A DNA stretch of 64,000 nucleotides from Flavobacteriaceae bacterium. GTDB taxonomy: Bacteria; Bacteroidota; Bacteroidia; Flavobacteriales; Flavobacteriaceae. The position numbers were made by a program, and so were the translations under genes. Shown here piece after piece: positions 45,051 to 54,534 of this stretch. The notes under the pieces are model-generated. The model was given only the letters and a program-made list of their open reading frames with translations. It searched no databases and was not told the DNA's origin. Location of the stretch: contig JAJUIC010000001.1 in the NCBI GenBank assembly GCA_029265595.1, forward strand, positions 19,530 to 83,529, read 5' to 3'. Position 1 is the stretch's first letter. Each line of letters starts with the position of its first letter.

Positions 45051-47978
45051 ATGAGAACAATAATTAAAAGCACATTGCTGCTGATCTTTTTGATGCCAAT
45101 GAGCTTTTTTGCGCAGTCCAGTCTCAGCGGTACCGTTACCGAGGGGGCCACTGGAATGCCCATTCCGGGGGTGAATGTCCTCATTGAGGGCACCACCACC
45201 GGGACGACAACCGACTTTAACGGAGAATTTACACTTACAGGTGTGGCCGAAAACGATGTCGTTTTGTTTAGCTACCTGGGATTTGCCACCTATGAGCTTG
45301 TTTATGCGGGCCAGGATCAGGTAGAGATTGCTCTGGAGCCGGACCAGGCTGTATTGGATGAGGTCGTACTGATCGGTTATGGATCCACTACCCGGCAGGA
45401 TGCAACCGGGGCAGTGGAACAGGTCAGTCCGGAGGAATTTAACCGGGGTGCGATCGTTTCGCCTGAGCAGCTCTTATCCGGAAAATCCGCCGGGGTACGC
45501 ATTACCTCCGGAAGCGGTGCTCCGGGAGGAGGTTCTGAAATCAGAATTCGGGGAGGATCTTCCCTGTCAGCCAACAACTCTCCGCTTATTGTGGTGGACG
45601 GTCTTCCACTGGACCAGCGCGGGGTGCAGGGCGTTCGCAACCAACTCAACGCGATTAACCCAAATGAGATTCAGGATTTTGTAGTACTCAAAGATGCATC
45701 AGCTACCGCTATTTACGGATCCAGGGCCTCCAACGGAGTGATTCTGATTACCACTAAAAAAGGAAACAAAAACAGTCCTTTGCAATTTGAGTATGATCTA
45801 AAAGCCTCGGTAGGAACCATAACCGATAAAGTAGATGTACTGGATGCCGATCAATTTCGAAACATGATAGAATCCACCCCGGGTACCAATCCGGATCTAC
45901 TGGGAGATGCCAATACCGATTGGCAGGATCAGATTTACCAGACTTCTGTGGGGGCAATTCACAACCTCACCGTGTCCCAGGGGTTCGATAACTTCTACTA
46001 CAGGGTGAACTACAACAACACCTCTCAAACCGGTCTACTCAAGACGGATCTTTACGAGAGAAATGCCCTGAATCTGGCCCTTAATGCGGATTTACTGGAT
46101 AACGATTTAAAACTTACCCTGACGGCCAAGGGAAGTATAGACGGGAACCGTTTTGCAGATGAAGGAGCCATTGGAGCTGCCATCAACTTCGACCCTACCC
46201 ATCCGGTTTATGATGCGGACAGTCCTTATGGAGGTTATTACGAGCATCGGATGGCCAATGGAGTTGCCATGCAACAGGCCACCCGGAACCCTCTGGCCCT
46301 ACTAAGACAGTACAACGCTCGTGGCGAGACCAAGCGGGTCATTTCCAACTTTAATGTGGATTATCGCCTGCCCTTTCTGGAGGGACTTCGATTTAATATG
46401 AATGCGGGAGTTGATTATGCCGATAATGACGGATACAATTTCCGGCCGCTGGAATCCGCCGTGGTCCTTCAGGATATAGCCGATGAAGAAGAGTACTGGG
46501 GCTTTGACCGCAACACGCTCTTGGATTTCTATTTCAACTATAAGACTCATGTTGATGCGCTCGATACCCAGGTAGACCTAACAGCAGGTCACTCCTATCA
46601 GGAGTTCTATACGTCCAGTCAGCGACGCTACACAGATCAGGACGTGGAAGGAAACTGGTATCTGGACAACAATAACATCAACCGCAACTCTCTGGAGTCC
46701 TATTTTGCACGTGCCAGTTTTGATATTGCGGATCGGTATTTGATCTCAGCGAGTTTCCGTACCGACGGATCCTCCAGGTTTAGTCAGGAGAACCGCTGGA
46801 GTAACTTCCCGGCTTTATCGGTGGGATGGAAACTTCATAATGAGGGATTCCTGAGGGATTCCCGGAATCTTTCGGAACTGAAGCTTCGAGCAGGTTACGG
46901 GGTAACTGGAAACCAGGAGATCGGATCGAATTACGGTTATCTGGGGTACTACACCCCCAGTATCAGTGGGGCGAGCTACCAGTTTGGAAACCGCTTTTAC
47001 AGAACCATTCGTCCTGAAGAATACGATCGCAATTTGCGATGGGAAGAACTGGAGACCTATAACGTGGGACTGGATATCGGGTTTTTCGACAACCGTCTAA
47101 CCGGTACTGTTGATGCCTATTATAGGACCACCGACGGGCTTCTTGCAGAAGTACCCGTTCCGGCAGGATCCAACCTTTCCGACCGGCTGATTACCAACGT
47201 AGGAGAAACCACCAGTAAGGGTATTGAATTCGCCGTTAATGCAGATATCATCCGGGGGGACAACCTTAACTGGAGTATGAACTATAACATGACGTTCCAG
47301 GATCTGGAAATTACCAAACTGGCTCTGGGAGATGACCCGAACTTCTTTATTCCACAGGGAGGAATCAGTGGAGGTGTCGGAAACATGATTCAAATCTGGA
47401 AGACCGGAATTGATCCTTCCACTTTCTTTGTTTACCGGCAGGTATACAGCCCGGAGGGACATCCCATTGAAGGAGCTTATGTGGATGTAAATGGAGACGG
47501 ACAAATTACGGAGAGCGACCGGCAGCCCTATAAAAAGGGAACACCGGACTTCTTTATGGGTCTGACCAATAACCTGAGCTACGGAAACTTTGATTTGAGC
47601 TTTACCTTCAGAGGAAGTTTCGGAGGTTATATGTATAACAACGCCCAGTCAGGAACGGGATTCCGAGGCGCCGGTACCGTCACCCCACAGCCTTACTATT
47701 CCAACCTGAGCAGCAATTTCCTGGAGACCGGTTTCAACGACAACCAGTTTTTCTCTGACTACTATGTTCAGAGCGCCGATTTTGTGAAACTCGACAACGT
47801 ATCCATCGGATACCTCATTCCGGGGGAAAAGGTAGATTTCAGGGCTTCTCTAACGGCAACCAACGTGCTGACCATCACCAATTACGATGGATTGGATCCG
47901 GAGATTGCCGGTGGTATTGACAATAACTTCTATCCCCGTCCAAGAACTTTTACCCTTGGCTTGAATCTTCAGTTTTAA
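45051..47978 (+). CDS. SusC/RagA TonB-linked outer-membrane transporter
   Basis: 975 residues. A signal peptide (to about FFA-QSS at 21) precedes a carboxypeptidase-D-like N-terminal extension (SLSGTVTEGATGMPIPGVNV, in pieces, and TTDFNGEFTLTG). Then come the plug domain (LDEVVLIGYGSTTRQDATGA and IRIRGGSSLSANNSPLIVVDG) and a 22-strand barrel ending in RPRTFTLGLNLQF. It imports oligosaccharides using the proton motive force through TonB. The stop TAA overlaps the SusD start (TAATG). The operator-like palindrome is upstream. Confidence 0.96.
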   Translation: MRTIIKSTLLLIFLMPMSFFAQSSLSGTVTEGATGMPIPGVNVLIEGTTTGTTTDFNGEFTLTGVAENDVVLFSYLGFATYELVYAGQDQVEIALEPDQAVLDEVVLIGYGSTTRQDATGAVEQVSPEEFNRGAIVSPEQLLSGKSAGVRITSGSGAPGGGSEIRIRGGSSLSANNSPLIVVDGLPLDQRGVQGVRNQLNAINPNEIQDFVVLKDASATAIYGSRASNGVILITTKKGNKNSPLQFEYDLKASVGTITDKVDVLDADQFRNMIESTPGTNPDLLGDANTDWQDQIYQTSVGAIHNLTVSQGFDNFYYRVNYNNTSQTGLLKTDLYERNALNLALNADLLDNDLKLTLTAKGSIDGNRFADEGAIGAAINFDPTHPVYDADSPYGGYYEHRMANGVAMQQATRNPLALLRQYNARGETKRVISNFNVDYRLPFLEGLRFNMNAGVDYADNDGYNFRPLESAVVLQDIADEEEYWGFDRNTLLDFYFNYKTHVDALDTQVDLTAGHSYQEFYTSSQRRYTDQDVEGNWYLDNNNINRNSLESYFARASFDIADRYLISASFRTDGSSRFSQENRWSNFPALSVGWKLHNEGFLRDSRNLSELKLRAGYGVTGNQEIGSNYGYLGYYTPSISGASYQFGNRFYRTIRPEEYDRNLRWEELETYNVGLDIGFFDNRLTGTVDAYYRTTDGLLAEVPVPAGSNLSDRLITNVGETTSKGIEFAVNADIIRGDNLNWSMNYNMTFQDLEITKLALGDDPNFFIPQGGISGGVGNMIQIWKTGIDPSTFFVYRQVYSPEGHPIEGAYVDVNGDGQITESDRQPYKKGTPDFFMGLTNNLSYGNFDLSFTFRGSFGGYMYNNAQSGTGFRGAGTVTPQPYYSNLSSNFLETGFNDNQFFSDYYVQSADFVKLDNVSIGYLIPGEKVDFRASLTATNVLTITNYDGLDPEIAGGIDNNFYPRPRTFTLGLNLQF

Positions 47979-49591
47979 TGAAACAAAAAAACGACAACAT
48001 GTTTAGTAAAATAAAATCTTTCGCTGTCATTCTCCTGGGCCTGTTGGTTTTGGCCGGATGTGAGAACGAGCTGGAACTGACTCCTGAGGATCACCGTCAG
48101 GGCGCGGGAGAGCTCTTGCAGGATGCCAAGGGCTATAAAGAGTTCCTGGCAAAATTGTACGCCGGGCTGGCGGTCTCCGGACAACAGGGGCCGGCTGGAG
48201 ACCCGGACCTGGTGGGACTGGATGAAGGTTTCTCCCAGTATCTGAGACTGTATTGGATGCTTCAGGAAATACCCACCGATGAAGCCGTACTGGGCTGGAA
48301 TGACGAAGGTATTCCCAGTTTAAATTATCAGAACTGGACCTCCGGGAACCCCTTTATCCGAACCATGTATTCCAGAATTATGTATCAGGTGGCCCAGGCC
48401 AATGAGTTTATTCGGAAGACCGATGCCGGAGCGCTTGATGCCAATGGTGTTCCTGAAGCAGACCGTGGTACCATAGCGGAATTTCGTGCGGAAGCCCGTT
48501 TCCTCAGAGCTTTGAGCTACTACCATGCCCTGGATTTGTATGGGAACCCTCCTTTTGTAACAGAAGAGGATGAAATTGGAGCTTTCCTACCCGAGCAAAT
48601 CAGGCGCCCGGAATTATTCGACTACATAGAGGCTGAACTTCTGGCGATCGAGCCGGAGTTGGCGGCTCCCGGTCAGAATGAATACGGGCGGGCGGATCAG
48701 GCAGCTGTATGGACGCTTCTGGCCAAGCTGTACCTTAATGCTGAAGTTTATACCGGCAGCGATCGTTATGCAGATGTCATCACCTATACCGATAAAGTCA
48801 TAAATTCAGGATACAGCCTGGTGGATGATTATCAGAAATTATTCCTGGCCGATAATGATGTGAATGGCGCGCAACAGGAAATAATATTCCCCATCCGCTT
48901 TGACGGAATCCATACCAACTCCTACGGTGGAATGACCTTTATTATTCACGCAGCGGTTGGGGGCGACATGGATCCTGCGGACTTTGGGGTGAACTCCGGA
49001 TGGGGAGGTCTTCGAACCACTCCTGAGTTTGTGAGCCTCTTCCCGGGAGGAGCAGATTCTGAAGATGCCCGGGAAATGTTCCATACGGAAGGGCAAAACC
49101 TCGAAATTCCCCAGATGGAGAACTTCGCCAATGGTTATGCGATCCGTAAATTTAGAAACGTGACCGTAGATGGGCAGCAGGGAAGTGACCGTACGGGGGA
49201 ACACGTCGATAATGATTTTCCCATGTTCCGACTGGCAGATGTCTATTTAATGTATGCTGAGGCTACGCTTCGCGGAGGAGGTGGAGACCAGGGGCGGGCC
49301 CTAAACTACGTCAACGAGTTGCGCCAGCGGGCCTATCCCAGTGGAGGAACCATAAACGCATCTGAACTCACGCTGAATTTCATCCTGGATGAGCGTGGCC
49401 GGGAATTGTATTGGGAGGCGCACAGAAGAACGGATTTAATTCGATACAACCAATTTACGGAGAACGGAATCTGGGCCTGGAAAAACAACGTGCCTCAGGG
49501 AAGTCCGACTCCGGCCTATCGCAACCTCTATCCCCTACCCGCTTCGGACTTAGGAGTGAACACCAATTTGGAACAGAATGCAGGATATTAA
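47978..49591 (+). CDS. SusD/RagB outer-membrane glycan-binding lipoprotein
   Basis: 537 residues from ATG 47978; ATG 47999 is equally possible. Lipobox VLAGC with Cys28 (or 21) gives an outer-membrane lipoprotein. The all-helical SusD fold is shown by AEFRAEARFLRALSYYHALDLYGNPPFV (in pieces), the TPR-like helices and the C-terminal FILDERGRELYWEAHRRTDLIRY motif. It caps the SusC pore and delivers maltodextrins. It is coupled to susC by start/stop overlap and is followed by susE. Confidence 0.95.
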   Translation: MKQKNDNMFSKIKSFAVILLGLLVLAGCENELELTPEDHRQGAGELLQDAKGYKEFLAKLYAGLAVSGQQGPAGDPDLVGLDEGFSQYLRLYWMLQEIPTDEAVLGWNDEGIPSLNYQNWTSGNPFIRTMYSRIMYQVAQANEFIRKTDAGALDANGVPEADRGTIAEFRAEARFLRALSYYHALDLYGNPPFVTEEDEIGAFLPEQIRRPELFDYIEAELLAIEPELAAPGQNEYGRADQAAVWTLLAKLYLNAEVYTGSDRYADVITYTDKVINSGYSLVDDYQKLFLADNDVNGAQQEIIFPIRFDGIHTNSYGGMTFIIHAAVGGDMDPADFGVNSGWGGLRTTPEFVSLFPGGADSEDAREMFHTEGQNLEIPQMENFANGYAIRKFRNVTVDGQQGSDRTGEHVDNDFPMFRLADVYLMYAEATLRGGGGDQGRALNYVNELRQRAYPSGGTINASELTLNFILDERGRELYWEAHRRTDLIRYNQFTENGIWAWKNNVPQGSPTPAYRNLYPLPASDLGVNTNLEQNAGY

Positions 49592-49607
49592 AATTAACAC
49601 CATCAAA

Positions 49608-50738
49608 ATGAAAAAACTACCGATATTTTTAATTGCTTTTGTTGCGCTGCTGGGCCTGAATGCTTGCTCCAGTGATGACGATGTGGTCTTTATTGCGCAA
49701 CCTGACATGGAGGGAATTGCTTTTTTGAATACATTTTCCTCTAACTATATTTTGACACCTGCTACCGGAACCAACGTTGCAGAGCGCTTTGTGTGGAATC
49801 AGGTGGATGTGGATGTACCCACTAATATTCAGTATGAGGTTCAGGGATCCCCCAGTGCTGATTTTGAAGAAATTACAGTTATGGGGAGTACCTCGGATAA
49901 CAACCTGGCGGTGACCGTAAAACAAATGCTGGATTTGGCAGGGGAAGCCGGGATTGACAGTGACCCCGAGACCGAAGCTCCCAATACCGGGACCCTGTAT
50001 TTTCGGGTGGTAGCCTCAGTAGGAACCGGAGGGGATCTGGCTCATACCTCTGAGCCCCAGGCCCTGACCGTTACCTTGCCTGAAGGTGGAGACGATGGAG
50101 GTATTACCTACCGTAATTTCTACCTGGTTGGAGATGTAACTGCCGCAGGATGGAGTGAGAATAATAACAATACTCCCCTATTCAGAGATGCGGAAAATTC
50201 GGACCTATACCACTTCACCGGACGCTTTGCCGGCGGGGATGACCTGGAAGGATTTAAATTGCTGGAGATTCTAGGAAAGTGGCAGCCGCAATGGGGTACT
50301 GACGGCTCGGGCAACCTTACCAATAATGAACTTTATGGCGAGGATCCGATAGCGTTCGCTGTAGAGGAAGATGGATATTTTACTCTCACGGTGGATGCCG
50401 ATGAGATGACCTATTCTTTTGAGGAGTACGATGCCAGCGAGGCAGAAACCTACGCAAGTATTGGAATAGTGGGAGATGCTACGCCAGGCGGATGGGATGA
50501 CGATACCATGCTGACTCAGACGGAGTTTGATCCGCACCTGTGGTATGCCGCAGATGTGGCACTGGCTGAAGGGGAACTTAAGTTCCGCGTGGACGGCGAG
50601 TGGGCCATGAACTGGGGAGGTACTACCTTCCCTAGTGGAGAAGGTGTTTTTGACGGTGGTAATATTCCAGCAGAAGAAGGTGTCTATACTATCTGGTTCA
50701 ATGATATTACCAAACGGTATATCCTGATTGCGCAGTAG
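49608..50738 (+). CDS. SusE/SusF-family starch-binding outer-membrane lipoprotein
   Basis: 376 residues from ATG 49608 (MKKLPIFLIAFVALLGLNAC, Cys20). An upstream ATG at 49578 would remove the signal layout. After an Asp-rich linker comes an Ig-like SusE domain (about 30-150). Two starch-binding modules follow: YRNFYLVGDVTAAGWSENNN from about 165 and IGIVGDATPGGWDDDTM from about 290, each with the aromatic/GGW-type glucan face. It retains starch at the cell surface. A strong terminator follows, before the amylase gene. Confidence 0.9.
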   Translation: MKKLPIFLIAFVALLGLNACSSDDDVVFIAQPDMEGIAFLNTFSSNYILTPATGTNVAERFVWNQVDVDVPTNIQYEVQGSPSADFEEITVMGSTSDNNLAVTVKQMLDLAGEAGIDSDPETEAPNTGTLYFRVVASVGTGGDLAHTSEPQALTVTLPEGGDDGGITYRNFYLVGDVTAAGWSENNNNTPLFRDAENSDLYHFTGRFAGGDDLEGFKLLEILGKWQPQWGTDGSGNLTNNELYGEDPIAFAVEEDGYFTLTVDADEMTYSFEEYDASEAETYASIGIVGDATPGGWDDDTMLTQTEFDPHLWYAADVALAEGELKFRVDGEWAMNWGGTTFPSGEGVFDGGNIPAEEGVYTIWFNDITKRYILIAQ

Positions 50739-50756
50739 ATAAGGCTTAAAATAGCG

Positions 50757-50786
50757 AAAGGGCTGTCGTGCGGCAGCCCTTTTTTA
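50757..50786 (+). terminator. Terminator between susE and the GH13 amylase gene
   Basis: GGGCTGTC pairs with GGCAGCCC (one G-T pair) around a GTGC loop, followed by TTTTTT. It ends only 13 bases before the start of the amylase gene at 50799. It may reduce rather than abolish amylase transcription, because no promoter fits downstream. Confidence 0.8.
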
Positions 50787-50798
50787 ATACTTTAAATT

Positions 50799-52241
50799 AT
50801 GAGAGAAAAAACATTAATGCGGTTTGTGATTGTCGCGATATTAAGCCTTGCATGGGCGTGTTCCTCCGACGATCCCCAGGAATCCGATCCGGATCCCACT
50901 TTGCCCCCCACTCCACCCGGTAGTAAATACCAGCCGCTGGATTTAACCGCGCTGGACAATGGACAGGGGGTGATGATGCAGGCCTTTTACTGGGACGTGG
51001 AGCCTCGCCACCAGTGGTGGAATACCATTAAGCCAAAGATTGGGGAATGGGCGGATGCAGGAGTGGATCGCATCTGGCTTCCGGTAGCCACCAAAGGACA
51101 ATCGGGCGGGTATTCCATGGGATATGACCCCAGTGATTACTTTGATTTTGGAGAGTATGATCAGCATGGCACCATTCCCACCCGAATGGGAACCCGGGAG
51201 GAACTGGAAGCCGTTATTGCCCAGGCGCACGCCAAAGAGGTGGAAGTAATAGCCGATATTGTGCTGAATCACAATTCGGGAGGAGGACTGCAATACAACC
51301 CATACCGGCATAAGCAGACCTACACCCTGTTTAATGAAGACCATGGAAATGCTTCGGGGAAATTCAACAGGGATTTTGAACACTTTCATCCCAATGCGAT
51401 TCACGAGCGGGATCCGGAGGCCATGTTTTTTGAAGAGCAGGACCTTTGCCACGATCATCCCCATGTGCAGAATTGGCTGTGGAAAAGCGAGGAGTCGGTG
51501 GCAAAATATTATAAGAACGTGATGGGGTTTGATGGGTGGCGTTTTGATTATGTCAAGGGTTTTGAACCCTGGGTGATCAGAGAATGGATGAAGAGTGTGG
51601 GTGGATATGCTGTGGGAGAGTTGTGGGAAGGCAATGGAGCCGTCCTGGCTCAGTGGGTGGAAGAAACCGGAATTGCAGCCTTTGACTTTGCGGCTTTCTA
51701 TAAAATGGAAGAAGCCTTTGACCGTCACAATGACCTGAGGTATCTGGATCGAGATATGCTACGAAAGACGCATCCGCAGCTGGCCGTTACTTTTGTTGCC
51801 AATCACGATACCGAAAAAGACGAGCACCCGGACAACCGGATTTCAAAAGCGAATAAAATGAAATCCTATGCCTATATCCTCACCCACGATGGGTATCCAA
51901 CTATTTTCTATCTCGATTATGAAGATCAGGACTTCAGCGAGGAACTCCGCCAGCTCATGTTAATCCATGGAAGTTTAGCCACTGGAGAGGTCGAAGTGCT
52001 TTATGTAGATCAGGACGAGTATGTAATGAGGCGCAGTGGCGGCCCAGGCAATCCGGGCCTCATTCTATATATGAACATCGGAAACAATATCAAAAGACGA
52101 AGTGTCCAGAGCCTGTGGAATGATCAGCCGGTAATGGATTATGCGGGTCAAACTTCTTATACCAGCACTTCCGATGTATCTGGGAAAGTCATGCTGGAAG
52201 CTCCGGCAAAAGGATATGCCATCTACAGTGTGATGGAGTAA
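50799..52241 (+). CDS. GH13 alpha-amylase lipoprotein (plant/bacterial-like)
   Basis: 480 residues with lipoprotein signal IVAILSLAWAC, Cys21. The barrel begins GVMMQAFYWDVEPRHQWW, typical of small GH13 alpha-amylases. The triad is D250 (GWRFDYVKG), E274 (VGELWEG) and D337 (VANHDTEKD). The calcium-site region VIADIVLNHNSGG is also present. By context it plays the surface-amylase role of SusG, but its sequence class and smaller size differ from SusG. It lies behind a terminator. Confidence 0.92.
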   Translation: MREKTLMRFVIVAILSLAWACSSDDPQESDPDPTLPPTPPGSKYQPLDLTALDNGQGVMMQAFYWDVEPRHQWWNTIKPKIGEWADAGVDRIWLPVATKGQSGGYSMGYDPSDYFDFGEYDQHGTIPTRMGTREELEAVIAQAHAKEVEVIADIVLNHNSGGGLQYNPYRHKQTYTLFNEDHGNASGKFNRDFEHFHPNAIHERDPEAMFFEEQDLCHDHPHVQNWLWKSEESVAKYYKNVMGFDGWRFDYVKGFEPWVIREWMKSVGGYAVGELWEGNGAVLAQWVEETGIAAFDFAAFYKMEEAFDRHNDLRYLDRDMLRKTHPQLAVTFVANHDTEKDEHPDNRISKANKMKSYAYILTHDGYPTIFYLDYEDQDFSEELRQLMLIHGSLATGEVEVLYVDQDEYVMRRSGGPGNPGLILYMNIGNNIKRRSVQSLWNDQPVMDYAGQTSYTSTSDVSGKVMLEAPAKGYAIYSVME

Positions 52242-52260
52242 TCAGCCAAAACAGGTGGGA

Positions 52261-52283
52261 GCAGTCCCCTTTGCAGGGACTGC
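52261..52283 (+). terminator. Possible terminator after the amylase gene
   Basis: GCAGTCCC pairs with GGGACTGC around a 7-base loop, 20 bases after the stop. The tail is only moderately T-rich (CTTGCCTTACTGCTTTC), so it may be a weak terminator or a 3-prime stabilising hairpin. Confidence 0.55.
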
Positions 52284-52317
52284 CTTGCCTTACTGCTTTC
52301 ACTTTCCATTTTAAACC

Positions 52318-52698
52318 TTAAGTTTGAGGTGGTGCGTAGGTCACCAGGTCAATCCCAATTCCATTGGGATCCATAATAGCAAAGTGCCGATCCCCCCAGG
52401 GTTCGTCCCGTAGGTCAATATGGATTTCGACTCCCTTTTGTTGGAGCCTATGATACCAGGCATCCACATCTTCTACTTCTATGGTCAGATAGACCCCTTG
52501 ATTCTGAAAAGGTTTTTGAAACAGGGGCTGCTGAGAGGCATGCTCGGGAATTAAAAAACTGATTTCAGCTTCCTGGCCTGGGGTGTGCAGTAATAGATAA
52601 AAATCATTCTCGAAAGAAACTCCAAATCCTAACACCTCCGTGTAAAAAGCTTTGGATTCCGATAATTTTGGTGTAATCACACCTGCGTTTAATTTCAT
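52318..52698 (-). CDS. VOC (glyoxalase/bleomycin-resistance fold) family protein
   Basis: 126 residues from ATG 52698; the longer frame to 52758 has an uncharacteristic N-terminus. Paired beta-alpha-beta-beta-beta modules: KLNAGVITPKLSESKAFYTEVLGFGVSF and VYLTIEVEDVDAWYHRL, ending in FAIMDPNGIGIDLVTYA. The motif D-P-N-G-x-x-x-(D/E) with a terminal acidic residue is a likely metal-site fragment. Substrate is unknown. It runs in the same direction as the AraC gene, which lies upstream across a 112-base gap. Confidence 0.85.
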   Translation of the reverse strand: MKLNAGVITPKLSESKAFYTEVLGFGVSFENDFYLLLHTPGQEAEISFLIPEHASQQPLFQKPFQNQGVYLTIEVEDVDAWYHRLQQKGVEIHIDLRDEPWGDRHFAIMDPNGIGIDLVTYAPPQT

Positions 52699-52810
52699 TT
52701 TTTTGATTTTGGTTAAACATGTTACCACCTTAAAGGTGGAGCCTTTTAAATAGGTCACGCTGCAAAATTGGAAAATAATAACTTTGGAGGATTGTAAAAA
52801 TCGGACAACC

Positions 52811-53608
52811 TTAATCTCTGGTGGCCTTTAGAGGGGTAGAACCGTAGAAATTTTTAAAGTCTTTAATTAAATGCGGCTGATCGTAATAACCCAAATCGGT
52901 AACTTCTCCCGGATTCTGGGAAGAAGTTTCCTGAAGCAGCTTCTGAAACCGCACCACTTTACTGAAAGACTTGGGGCTGGCCCCTATGTAGTGATCGAAC
53001 ATCCTGCGCATTTGTCTTGGGCTTAGACCTGTGTCTAAATCCCTTTCTATACGCAGCAGGCCGTTGCATTGAACGATTTTGCCAAGGGCGCGGTACACAC
53101 GTGGATCAAGGTCAATTACTGCCTGAGATAAGCACTGTAGAAATAGCCGGTCCAGTTCCAGGAGAATGTGCCGGGTCGAGAGCGAGGGCTTAAAATGTCT
53201 CTCAATGGCACTTGAAAGCGATGGCACTACCAGGTGTAAGGCTTCGGAGCGATCCAGCAGTTCACTGGCTTTCACAGGAAAAAGTTGCGGGAACATCCCC
53301 GGGAGAAATCGGACGCCAACATAACGAAACGTGTTTTCAAGAGCAAAGTCCGTAAAGGTTTTACAAAAACCGGTGACGGCATTCTGCTGTGGATCGTCCA
53401 GATTGAAATAGATATCCATACATCCATCAGCCACCACACGGTACCTGAACCCCCGGGATAAAGCTTGGGTGCTCTCCAGGAGCCAGTAGCAGTGAATGTA
53501 GGGCTGGAGTCTAAGGTGCGGCTTAAATTCGGTATATACCACTTCTCCCCCATTAGAGGAAACCGTTGGTTGTATCGGATGATAGTCTTTGACAGTTAAT
53601 TCCTGCAT
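52811..53608 (-). CDS. AraC-family transcriptional regulator
   Basis: 265 residues. An N-terminal sensing part (EFKPHLRLQPYIHCYWLLES) is followed by a C-terminal double helix-turn-helix at about 165-262 (LSPRQMRRMFDHYIGASPKSFSKVVRFQKLL in pieces, then YYDQPHLIKDFKNFYGSTP). The layout matches AraC proteins with a DUF6597-type N-terminal domain. It likely controls the nearby VOC gene or itself. No effector is suggested. Confidence 0.9.
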   Translation of the reverse strand: MQELTVKDYHPIQPTVSSNGGEVVYTEFKPHLRLQPYIHCYWLLESTQALSRGFRYRVVADGCMDIYFNLDDPQQNAVTGFCKTFTDFALENTFRYVGVRFLPGMFPQLFPVKASELLDRSEALHLVVPSLSSAIERHFKPSLSTRHILLELDRLFLQCLSQAVIDLDPRVYRALGKIVQCNGLLRIERDLDTGLSPRQMRRMFDHYIGASPKSFSKVVRFQKLLQETSSQNPGEVTDLGYYDQPHLIKDFKNFYGSTPLKATRD

Positions 53609-53676
53609 AGGTCCTGCTGCAGTTTATGCTCCTGGTTTCGAAATTTAAAAATAGAGAAAATTCAGTCCCTTAGAAA

Positions 53677-54417
53677 CTACCTGGGGATATTCATCCATTT
53701 TGGCTTCTGAGTCTCCGGGTTGTTGAAAACGTGCTTAACACTGTCATAGGCCAATCCCAGAAGAAGAAGGATCGCCGGGATTAAAAAGACATACAGTCCC
53801 ATATAGGGATAGAAAAAGCCTCCGGTGGTGCCACCCAAAAAGAAATAAATAATGATACGCAGGCGAAGCCTGATAGTGGTAGCCAGGCGCTTTCGCTGTT
53901 TACGGGTTTTGTAAAAGAACCACTGTGAGAGTTCTATTCCCAGGTCTGTGAAGAGTCCGGTGAGGTGGGTAGTTCGAACAATGGCATCAGAAATTAAGGT
54001 GACCAGAGAGTTCTGTAATCCCATGGCAAACAAAAGAATATAAGCGATGAGATTAAAATCAATCTCCAGGAGCCGATACCCCATAAGCGCTACCACAAAT
54101 AATAGAGCACTCTCAATGATAACCGGCAGAATGTAAATATAACGATCGGACTTCCTTTTTAGCAGTTCGACAAGTAAGTTCGATACAAAGGATCCGAGCA
54201 GGAAGCAAAGAATGTAAAATAAGTAGATGAAAGCCCCCTTTACCTCGGGCGAGTAAAACCCTTCAATAAAAAATGCAAAATGCCCCGTCACATTAGTAGT
54301 AAGCTGCTGTACCGCCATAAATCCCGCCACGTTCACCAGACCGGCTACGAAGGAGAGTAAGGAGGCAATCTGCTTGTTGTGTTTAAGGGTACGGAGTTTT
54401 CCTCGGTGTCTGAACAT
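53677..54417 (-). CDS. YoaK family (DUF1275) membrane protein
   Basis: 246 residues, about six membrane spans. The first reads LLSFVAGLVNVAGFMAV, followed by TGHFAFFIEGF and LVTLISDAIVRTTHLTGLFTDLGIELSQWF, the usual DUF1275 signature with TGL. The function of this family is not known. A TAATTTTG box on the minus strand at 54478-54485 could be its promoter. Confidence 0.88.
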   Translation of the reverse strand: MFRHRGKLRTLKHNKQIASLLSFVAGLVNVAGFMAVQQLTTNVTGHFAFFIEGFYSPEVKGAFIYLFYILCFLLGSFVSNLLVELLKRKSDRYIYILPVIIESALLFVVALMGYRLLEIDFNLIAYILLFAMGLQNSLVTLISDAIVRTTHLTGLFTDLGIELSQWFFYKTRKQRKRLATTIRLRLRIIIYFFLGGTTGGFFYPYMGLYVFLIPAILLLLGLAYDSVKHVFNNPETQKPKWMNIPR

Positions 54418-54534
54418 TTTACTGAAGACCGGTTTTTGCGTGCATATCAGGTATTAACTGAATGGGTTTAAGGTCTCCAAAATTATGAAATTGGGGTGAG
54501 ATTGCTCCTGCTGATCCTTATAATCTGCGAACTG

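Noticed and set aside
35933-52241. Type IX secretion C-terminal sorting domains on the secreted amylases
   Set aside because: The GH13 C-termini show no such domain; three of the four secreted enzymes or binders use lipoprotein signals and one a plain signal peptide.
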